DNA of 64,000 nucleotides from Opitutaceae bacterium (GTDB taxonomy: Bacteria > Verrucomicrobiota > Verrucomicrobiia > Opitutales > Opitutaceae): positions 40,022-104,021 of the forward strand of contig JABIRI010000141.1 of NCBI GenBank assembly GCA_018667915.1, read 5' to 3'. Shown here piece by piece: positions 8,192-14,741 of this stretch (positions are counted from its first letter, which is position 1; the number at the start of each line of letters is the position of its first letter). The notes under the pieces were generated by a model, which ran no database searches, was not told where the DNA came from, and saw only the letters and a list, made by a program, of their open reading frames with translations. A program made the translations under genes and the position numbers.

Positions 8192-9646
8192 ATGTCTGAT
8201 CTCACGATATTTGTTGGCCGGTTTCACCCACTGGTGGTGCATGTCCCCATCGGAGTGCTGCTGCTGTTGGCGGTTTCGGAAGCGATGGGTTGGCGTTGGT
8301 CCAAGCTGCGTCTCACGGCCGGCGCGCGCATGGTGGTGTTGGGTTTCGTGGTGTTGGGCGCGGCGCTAGCGGCTGGCTGCGGTTGGTTACTCGCGCAGCA
8401 AGGCAGCTACGACGAAGCGTTGGTCGGCCGGCACCAGAATCTCGGTTTCATTACTCTCGGGCTCACGGTCGCGTTGTTTGCGGTTCAGAAATGGCTCAAG
8501 CTTTACGGGTCACTCTTGGCGGCTGCGGTTGCGATCATGGCGTGGACGGGCCACAACGGCGGCTCTTTGACCCACGGTCCCGGTTATTTGGCCGAGCATG
8601 CGCCGGCGATGCTCCGACCCTTGCTCGGTGGAGGTGCACCCGGTCGTCCGGCTCCCGCAACGCTCGCCGAAGCCGATGTCTTTTACGATGTGGTGCAGCC
8701 CGTGCTCAACGCGCGCTGCGTCGCCTGTCACGGTGAGTCGCGCGCCGATGGCGATTTGCGGTTGGACTCATTCGAGGCGATCCTTGCCGGAGGCGAACAC
8801 GGCGAAGCGATCGTGGCGGGCAGCCCCGCCGAAAGCCTACTATTGCAGCGGCTTTATTTGCCGCTCGACCACAAGGAACACATGCCGCCGGCGGGCCGGC
8901 CTCAACCTACGGATTTTGATCTGGCGGTGTTGGACTGGTGGATCGCGGATGGCTCCCCCGCTCAAGGCGGTTTCATGGCGCGCGCTCCTGATCCGGTGGT
9001 GGTCGAGATCGTTGCAGCGCAACTGGGATTGCCCCCACCGCCTATTCCGGATCGTGCCGAAATGTTGGCCATTGCGCGCGAATTGGAGGTTGAGCTTGGC
9101 ATCACCATCCGCCCACTCACGACCGAAGAACCTTGGTTAGGCGTGAACGCTCGCTTGGCTCGAGAGGATTTTGATGACGATACGCTGACCCGCTTACTCG
9201 TGCTGGCACCTGCCTTGCACCGCTTGGATTTGGGCGGCACGGGTGTGACCGATGCAGGAATGGTCCATGTTGCGCAGATGACGGAGCTGCGCCGCTTGCG
9301 CTTGGACGGCACCGCAATCACGGACACTGGGCTCGTCGCGTTGGCTCCGCTCAAACGCCTCGCGTCACTCAACCTGCATTCGACCGGCGTCACCGATGCC
9401 GCGACGGATGCGCTCACCGAACTGCCGCGGTTGCGCCAGCTCTATGTATGGCAAACGGGAATGACTCCCATGGCGGCGCTGTCTTTGGCGGAGGCCTTGG
9501 AAAACCGCCGCAAACTCGATCGTTATCGCGCACAGATTGCCGCCAACCAACGCCGTATCGCCGACGAAACCTTCCGGGTGGATTTCGGCGCAGAGCCGTT
9601 GGTTCTACTGGAAGAGGCTGAAGCGTCTCCGGCCGAAGACGAGTAA
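8192..9646 (+). CDS. Membrane-anchored CxxCH protein with DUF2231 and leucine-rich repeats
   Basis: The 484-residue protein has three parts. Residues 1-125 form a DUF2231-like module with about four membrane spans, opening FVGRFHPLVVHVPIGVLLLL. Residues 165-255 form a PSCyt1-type cytochrome domain with CVACH at 176-180 and a distal methionine candidate in HMPPAG. Residues 330-440 hold at least four leucine-rich repeats of the type LRRLRLDGTAITDTGLVALA. It is probably anchored in the inner membrane with haem and repeats in the periplasm, passing electrons from the two preceding gene products. It follows the DUF1501 gene by 22 bases and is likely in the same operon. Confidence 0.88.
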   Translation: MSDLTIFVGRFHPLVVHVPIGVLLLLAVSEAMGWRWSKLRLTAGARMVVLGFVVLGAALAAGCGWLLAQQGSYDEALVGRHQNLGFITLGLTVALFAVQKWLKLYGSLLAAAVAIMAWTGHNGGSLTHGPGYLAEHAPAMLRPLLGGGAPGRPAPATLAEADVFYDVVQPVLNARCVACHGESRADGDLRLDSFEAILAGGEHGEAIVAGSPAESLLLQRLYLPLDHKEHMPPAGRPQPTDFDLAVLDWWIADGSPAQGGFMARAPDPVVVEIVAAQLGLPPPPIPDRAEMLAIARELEVELGITIRPLTTEEPWLGVNARLAREDFDDDTLTRLLVLAPALHRLDLGGTGVTDAGMVHVAQMTELRRLRLDGTAITDTGLVALAPLKRLASLNLHSTGVTDAATDALTELPRLRQLYVWQTGMTPMAALSLAEALENRRKLDRYRAQIAANQRRIADETFRVDFGAEPLVLLEEAEASPAEDE

Positions 9647-9772
9647 GCGGCAAATTTCACACGGGTGAACGCGCTGCATTGATTTGGCGCGGAAAACGCT
9701 CAAGGTGATCGCGTATCAGCTTCGCAACGTCCTTCTTCCTCAACCCGCGGGGGGATCCGCTTCCCGCGCACG

Positions 9773-11656
9773 GTGGGGGGATGGGTCGCGCTGATCGCGA
9801 TCGTGTGGGGTGGGGTGGTGACGGCGGTGGGTGTGGCTCACCTGATGCAGGACGACTCCGTCGGTCCCGATAATCGTCCGGTCGCGGTATTGGATCGGGA
9901 TTACGTTTCATCGGAGACCTGCCGCTCCTGCCATCCGAGCAACTACGACAGTTGGCACGCCTCCTATCACCGGACGATGACCTAGGTCGCATCACCCGAA
10001 ACGGCGGCGACTGACCTCGAAGGATTTACCCAAGAGCTCTCGGGGAAAGTCTATCGCATCTTCCGCGATGGCGACCGCTTCAAAGCGCAGGATCGCGAAA
10101 CCAACGCGCCGAAGGACCAATGGAATCCGTCCCGCGAAATCGTGTTGATGACCGGATCGCATAACCTGCAGATGTATTGGCTCGAGTCCGGCGAAGGACG
10201 TTCGATGGAACCGTTCCCGTTTGCCTACAACATCAAGGAAGACCGGTGGGCGCCGGCGCATGACACGTTTTTGTTGCCACCGGAATTCGGCGCCCAAGTC
10301 GGCCACCACAATACGATCGGTGAATGGAATCAGGCCTGCATGGACTGCCATACGACGTTTGCCCGCCCCCGATTTGTGGATGGGTTGGAGTTCGATTCCC
10401 ACGTGGTGGAATTCGGTATTTCCTGTGAGGCCTGTCACAGCGGGGGCGAAGAACATATCGCCGCGAACCGCAATCCCTTGCGCCGCTACGCCAAGCATCT
10501 CGGAGAGGAAGGTGACGATACGATGGTCGATCCGATGAAGCTCGACGGACCGCGAGCGACGCTGGCCTGCGGGCAGTGCCACAGCATTTGGGGGTTTCGT
10601 AGTGTGGAGGACAAGCTTGCCTGGAATCGCGAAGGCACCCAGTTCCAACCGGGCGACGATAAGCTTGTTTTGCGCTGGATGATGGAGCCGACCATGGCCG
10701 ACGCCAGCGAGGAGCTGCGCAAAGAATTGCAGAACTACAACGCGGGTTATTTCGACAACCGCTTTTGGTCCGATGGCATGGTGCGCGTGACCGGCCGCGA
10801 GATGAACGGCGTGGTCGAGTCGCCCTGTTTCGAAGGCGGCGAGTATTCCTGCATGTCGTGTCACGAAATGCATCCGGATGACCCGAAGCCCGAAGTATTG
10901 GATGCGTGGCGTGCCGGTCAGATGCGCACCGATCACGGCAATACGAATCAAGACTGTTTGCAGTGCCATGAAACCATCGCGCAGGACATCTCCGCGCATA
11001 CCTTCCACGCGCCGGAGTCGGTCGGCAGCAGTTGTTACGATTGCCACATGCCGCACACCAGCTACGGCCTGCTGCGCGGCGTGCGCAGTCACCAGGTGTC
11101 TTCGCCGACCTCACGCGAGAGTATCGACACCGGACGGCCCAACGCCTGCAACCTATGTCATCTCGACGAGACGCTCGAGTGGACTGCGGACTACTTGCAC
11201 AATTGGTATGGTCAGGAGAAACCGGATTTCGAGGCCGACGATCGTAACATTGCGGCCGCCATTAACTGGTTGCTCAAAGGTGACGCCGGTCAACGCGCCG
11301 TGGTGACGTGGAACATGAGTCGACCGGAAGCCCAAGCGGCATCCGGCACGGACTGGATGTATCCCGTGCTCAGCCTGAACCTCAACGACCCCTACGCGGC
11401 GGTGCGCTTCATCACCTATTCAACGCTCCGCGATCTCCCCGGCATGAGTGACTTCGAATACGAATATGTCGGCGACGAAGCGGTGACCCGACCCCGAGTC
11501 AAAGTGGCCTACGAAAAGTGGTTCAACGAAATCAAACCCAAGGACCACGTCTTCGACTCCAGCACCCTGCTCCAACCCAACGGCCTCTTCCAACCCGGTG
11601 AAGTCGCCCGCATGCTAGAACTCCGCGATGATCGCCCGATCTTCCTAGCCGAGTAA
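9773..11656 (+). pseudogene. Octaheme c-type cytochrome with an in-frame TAG
   Basis: A single reading frame runs from a GTG at 9773 to TAA at 11654-11656 with one interruption, TAG at 9983-9985. Before the stop lie a signal anchor (WVALIAIVWGGVVTAVGVAHL) and the first haem motif CRSCH. After it come seven more: CMDCH, CEACH, CGQCH, CMSCH, CLQCH, CYDCH and CNLCH. No base is missing or extra, and CAG to TAG alone explains the break (HRTMT-stop-VASPE). A normal protein would be about 627 residues, membrane-anchored and periplasmic. The downstream ATG at 10142 lacks a signal sequence, so a restarted product could not be exported or haem-loaded. A recent nonsense mutation, sequencing error or readthrough remain possible. 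Confidence 0.8.
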
Positions 11657-11735
11657 GAGTCGAGGAAGGGATAACGCGCCCGAGTCGGGCAAGCATCCGT
11701 GTTGTCCGTTGCCAATGGAAAGCTCACTAAGATGG

Positions 11736-11801
11736 AGCTGTCGGGCGTAAAGCCCGACCCACGTTGCCTCTCAGGTGGGTCGGGCTTTACGACCGACAGC
11801 T
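11736..11801. repeat. REP-like palindrome, copy 1 (full)
   Basis: Two 27-base arms, 11736-11762 and 11775-11801, are inverted copies with one mismatch and a 12-base loop. Each arm itself contains the small hairpin GTCGGGC-GTAAA-GCCCGAC. Related copies occur at 23083-23108, 28582-28655 and 55881-55909, always between genes. Here it lies between the converging cytochrome and GNAT genes. Confidence 0.85.
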
Positions 11802-11813
11802 TCGGTGCACCGC

Positions 11814-11833
11814 GGACCGGACGGAGCCGGTCC
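11814..11833. terminator. Hairpin between convergent genes
   Basis: GGACCGG (11814-11820) pairs with CCGGTCC (11827-11833) across a six-base loop and is followed by CTCCCTTTTA, a short pyrimidine/T tract. It is a candidate terminator for the plus-strand cytochrome gene, and its last bases are close to the end of the minus-strand GNAT gene. Confidence 0.45.
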
Positions 11834-11843
11834 CTCCCTTTTA

Positions 11844-12320
11844 TCAACTCAAATCTTTGACCATACTGATGTCGGTGACTTCGTAGCCGCAGGATTGGTA
11901 GAGGTGGTGGGCGACTTTGTTGGTCGCGAAGACGTGGAGGCCGAGCCGGGTGCAGCCGAGGCGTTTGGCTTCGATTTCGGCGAGTCTCATGAACTCGCGA
12001 CCGTGGCCTTGACCGCGGTGCTCGGGGACGATTTCGATGTCGTAGAGCCACGCCAGTCCGGGCGGGCCGTCGGTGGCAAGACTGACCCAGATCCAGCCGA
12101 TCAATTCCTGAGTATCTTTATTCTCGATACGGCGAATGTGGTGGCCGGTGGTTGTAAATCCGTTGGGCAGCAGGGTGGTGTTTTCGGCTTCGGCGCGGGC
12201 GAGGGCGGACGCTTCGCTCCAGGCGCCACTGGCTACTTTCTCACGGGAATACTCGCGGGCTTGATAGGTTTGCCAGGCGGAGAATTCGTCGGGGGATGGC
12301 TCGATGGCGATTAGGCGCAT
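11844..12320 (-). CDS. GNAT family N-acetyltransferase
   Basis: The 158-residue protein has the GCN5-related acetyltransferase fold. The acetyl-CoA-binding motif A is VPEHRGQGHGREFMRLAEIEA, approximately residues 98-118 (the R/Q-x-x-G-x-G/A pattern). It is followed by LGLHVFATNKVAHHLYQSCGY, the usual strand-helix that closes the site and ends in the conserved Tyr. The acceptor substrate cannot be inferred. It is transcribed alone, convergent with the cytochrome gene. Confidence 0.9.
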   Translation of the reverse strand: MRLIAIEPSPDEFSAWQTYQAREYSREKVASGAWSEASALARAEAENTTLLPNGFTTTGHHIRRIENKDTQELIGWIWVSLATDGPPGLAWLYDIEIVPEHRGQGHGREFMRLAEIEAKRLGCTRLGLHVFATNKVAHHLYQSCGYEVTDISMVKDLS

Positions 12321-12421
12321 GGGTGGCGGGCTGGTGCTGCTGTGAGGCAGGATGGTTTACTCGCGCAATGACGCTAAGCTGGGTGGCAGGAGTTCTGAGA
12401 GGCAGGGATTTCGAGAAAGAG

Positions 12422-12467
12422 AACGAATAAAGAGAAAGATTCTCCTTCGTCCTCGGTTTTGCCGAGG
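12422..12467. repeat. IVS-type end motif and adjacent hairpin
   Basis: AACGAATAAAGAGAAAGAT at 12422-12440 differs in one base from AACGAATAAAGATAAAGAT at the right end of the four-helix-bundle element (2181-2199). No four-helix gene lies nearby. Next to it CCTCGG (12451-12456) pairs with CCGAGG (12462-12467) over the loop TTTTG, which may end transcription of the minus-strand gene at 12478-12900. Confidence 0.5.
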
Positions 12468-12477
12468 CGAGGGAGGA

Positions 12478-12900
12478 CTATGGCGCGAGGGGGCCGAATT
12501 GGCGTTCGAATTCTACGGGGAAGACGCCTTGGCCGGCGGGGGTGTATTCGCCTTCGAGTTTGCCGGATTCGGCGTTGTATTGGAGCAGGTAGTAGGAGCC
12601 TTCGTAGCCGGTGTCGTTGAGGTCGATGCGGATTTGTAGGCGGCTGCCTCCGACGCGCCAGCGGGCACTCGCCACGCGGATGGGTCGGGGGTTGAGGTAG
12701 GCGGCTTGGAGGATGCCGTTTGCTTCAACTTTGTTGATTTTCAAAACGTAACCTCCGTCGGGCCGAACCCAGGAGCCGTTTAGCACTTGGCCGGAAACGA
12801 TATTGGCGGGGAGTTCCTCGCCGGGTTTGGCGGAGTCCTCGGCGAGGAGCAGAGTGCCGCTCATTCCGAAGAGCAGGGCGGCAAGAGTGAGCAGGCGCAT
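12478..12900 (-). CDS. Secreted hypothetical protein
   Basis: The 140-residue product starts with a clear signal peptide (MRLLTLAALLFGMSGTLLLA, cleavage likely before EDSAK). The mature part is rich in beta-prone segments: GSWVRPDGGYVLKINKV, AYLNPRPIRVASARWRV, GSRLQIRIDLNDTGYEGSYYL. It ends with EGEYTPAGQGVFPVEFERQ. The pattern resembles a small lipocalin-like or beta-sandwich domain, but I do not recognise a named family and no catalytic residues stand out. It is transcribed divergently from the phospholipase-like gene at 12969. Confidence 0.75.
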   Translation of the reverse strand: MRLLTLAALLFGMSGTLLLAEDSAKPGEELPANIVSGQVLNGSWVRPDGGYVLKINKVEANGILQAAYLNPRPIRVASARWRVGGSRLQIRIDLNDTGYEGSYYLLQYNAESGKLEGEYTPAGQGVFPVEFERQFGPLAP

Positions 12901-12968
12901 GAGTGCAAGGTGGGGTTGAGGGAAATTTGAACGTGCGATGAGTCACCTTGATTGAACAGGCTCCGGTT

Positions 12969-13457
12969 ATGCGATTATCTTTATGCCGGATGTGGGTGCT
13001 GTTGCTGGTGGCGGGTTTCGTCGGTTCCGCGAGTCTTTCTACGGCGGAGACTTCGACGGATGACGCAGCGTTTAAGCTCCCGCCAAAAGGTGGGCAGGTC
13101 TCTTTGGCGGAGATCAAAACGATCTGTGAGCATTATGGATTGATGTCACTCTGGGCCAAAATTGAAGCGGATCTACCGACTAAGCCTTTTAAGAGCGATG
13201 GGTGCACCAGTTGGGTGGATAAGGTCAAAGGGCGGAGCATTTACTCGGCGTGCTTTTTGCACGACTTGAAGTATTGGGCGGGCTATCCGGGGGAGAAGGT
13301 CGAGCGGCTGGTGGCGGACGCGGAACTGATGATTGATGTCGCGCGAATTTTGGAGAGCACTCCGATGGCGGAGACGATGTATGCGGGAGTGCGGGTCGGG
13401 GGCACCGAGCACTTGGGGGCTAAATTCTCGTGGGGTTTTGGTCGCCAGGACGATTGA
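12969..13457 (+). CDS. Secreted phospholipase A2-like protein
   Basis: The 162-residue protein has a signal peptide (residues about 1-26) and one compact domain. The stretch SACFLHDLKYWAGYPGEK around residues 94-111 resembles the C-x-x-H-D active-site helix of prokaryotic phospholipase A2 (His98, Asp99), and DGCTSWVD upstream supplies another conserved-looking cysteine. A second helix, ERLVADAELMIDVARI, contains acidic residues that could pair with the histidine as in PLA2 folds. No obvious calcium loop GCxCG is present. I therefore call it PLA2-like, not a proven lipase. ATG 12969 is chosen over an upstream TTG because the signal peptide begins there. The PmoA-like gene follows after 14 bases. 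Confidence 0.6.
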   Translation: MRLSLCRMWVLLLVAGFVGSASLSTAETSTDDAAFKLPPKGGQVSLAEIKTICEHYGLMSLWAKIEADLPTKPFKSDGCTSWVDKVKGRSIYSACFLHDLKYWAGYPGEKVERLVADAELMIDVARILESTPMAETMYAGVRVGGTEHLGAKFSWGFGRQDD

Positions 13458-13471
13458 TCAACGCTTCGCTG

Positions 13472-14413
13472 ATGCTCATGAAAATCTGTCGCGCGATCGT
13501 TTTTGGGTTTAGTTGTTGTTGGGCGATGATGGCCGCTGCGGCGCCACTTGAGGTGGTCGAAGACGTGAATCAGATTGTGATCTCTCGCGGTCAGACTCCG
13601 GTTCTGACGTATCATAAGGCGGAGATGCCGCCGCCTCCGGGTGAAACGGAGTTGTTTCGGCGGAGTGGATTCATCCATCCGTTACATGCGCCCAATGGCG
13701 ACGTGGTAACGTCCATTCATCCGGCCGATCACATCCATCATATGGGACTCTGGCATGCGTGGGTGAAAACGAAATGGCAGGGCGAGGAGATCGATTTTTG
13801 GAATCTCAAGGGTGGCCGCGGCACGGTGCGATTTGTTGAGGTCATTGATCGCAATAGTCTGGGATTCAAAGTGCGCCAGCAGCAGGTTGCTTTGGCGTAT
13901 GAAGACCGCGCCGAAACGGTGGTGCTTGACGAAACCCTCGAAGTCTCGGTCACGAGTTCGGCTCAGGCCAACGTCATCGATTACACGATCACCCAGACCA
14001 ACGTTTCTGATGCCGTGTTGGAGCTACCGGCCTATCGTTATGGGGGAGGTATTACGTTTCGGGCCCCGGAAACGTGGGGTGAGCCCGACGATTCCTACGT
14101 CACGTCGACTGGCTTGGATCGGACTGAAGGTCACGCGACGCGAGGGGATTGGGTGGTGATGCATGGACCCACGGAGCAGGGGAGTGCTTCGGTCGTGATC
14201 ATGGGCCACCCGACAAACCATGATGCGCCGCAGCGCATGCGCATCTGGCCGAAAGGGAAGGTATTTTTCAACTATGCGCCGACGCAGGAATTTGATTGGC
14301 GCATCGCGCCCGCTGAAACGGTGGTGTTGCGCTATCGGGTGGTGGTCGATAGTCATCGCTTGGTTTCCGCGGATGTTGCGCCGTGGTGGCGAGACTATGC
14401 GAAGATCGACTGA
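13472..14413 (+). CDS. PmoA-like secreted protein (DUF6807)
   Basis: This protein of about 313 residues has a signal peptide ending near MMAAAAP, followed by a beta-rich domain of the PmoA/DUF6807 family. The typical histidine cluster is visible as HPLHAPNGDVVTSIHPADH then IHHMGLWHAWV, followed by DFWNLKGGRGTV. The family was named by resemblance to methane oxygenase subunit A annotations, but its members are galactose-mutarotase-like secreted proteins of unknown function, common in Planctomycetes and Verrucomicrobia beside sugar dehydrogenases. Starts at 13472 and 13478 are both possible; the GTG at 13430 would overlap the previous gene. Confidence 0.85.
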   Translation: MLMKICRAIVFGFSCCWAMMAAAAPLEVVEDVNQIVISRGQTPVLTYHKAEMPPPPGETELFRRSGFIHPLHAPNGDVVTSIHPADHIHHMGLWHAWVKTKWQGEEIDFWNLKGGRGTVRFVEVIDRNSLGFKVRQQQVALAYEDRAETVVLDETLEVSVTSSAQANVIDYTITQTNVSDAVLELPAYRYGGGITFRAPETWGEPDDSYVTSTGLDRTEGHATRGDWVVMHGPTEQGSASVVIMGHPTNHDAPQRMRIWPKGKVFFNYAPTQEFDWRIAPAETVVLRYRVVVDSHRLVSADVAPWWRDYAKID

Positions 14414-14496
14414 ATGACTCGGCCGGTTATCATCGGGCTATAAGCATTTCTGGTGCCACGGTAGGAGGGTTTTTAGAGGAGAAATTCGGGAGATAT

Positions 14497-14509
14497 TGTA
14501 ACGGTTACA
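14497..14509. promoter_or_regulatory. LacI-type operator (perfect palindrome)
   Basis: TGTAACGGTTACA is a perfect 13-base palindrome around a central G, the architecture bound by LacI/GalR regulators. It lies 233 bases before the TonB-receptor start and 81 bases (centre to centre, roughly) upstream of a second site, a spacing that would allow looping. Confidence 0.65.
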
Positions 14510-14577
14510 TGAAATACTGGAGTGGGCGATAGCCCCATGATACCGGTGAGTCGCCGGGGTGGCAGGAGCCGCCATTG

Positions 14578-14592
14578 TGTAACGGTTTCACA
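14578..14592. promoter_or_regulatory. LacI-type operator (second site)
   Basis: TGTAACGGTTTCACA matches the 13-base operator at 14497 in 12 of 13 positions and is identical over that core to the site at 38644 before the LacI-family gene. It precedes the TonB-receptor gene by about 150 bases. Confidence 0.6.
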
Positions 14593-14741
14593 GATGGCGA
14601 TTCGAAGATCTGACCGTTTGAGGGCTTGTTAGCGTCATACCAGCCCCAGAAGTGATCCGCGGACTCAAATGTATTGGCCCATCGGTCGATGCATTTTGCC
14701 GCGATTTTGACTTAGACCCACCCCCTAGCACCACACCTCAC

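Larger units (their letters stand above)
14414..14741. other. Regulatory intergenic region before the TonB receptor
   Basis: This 328-base gap holds no gene. It contains the operators at 14497 and 14578 described separately. Between them are short GC-rich self-complementary stretches (GGGCGATAGCCC, and a CACCGGCG-like run near 14545). The segment from the second operator to ATG 14742 is long enough for a 5' leader of about 150 bases, but I see no known riboswitch. Confidence 0.5.

Noticed and set aside
9992-11092. Long open frame on the minus strand opposite the octaheme cytochrome
   Set aside because: It is an antisense shadow of a GC-rich gene; the plus strand has eight haem motifs in frame, and the minus translation has no recognisable domain.
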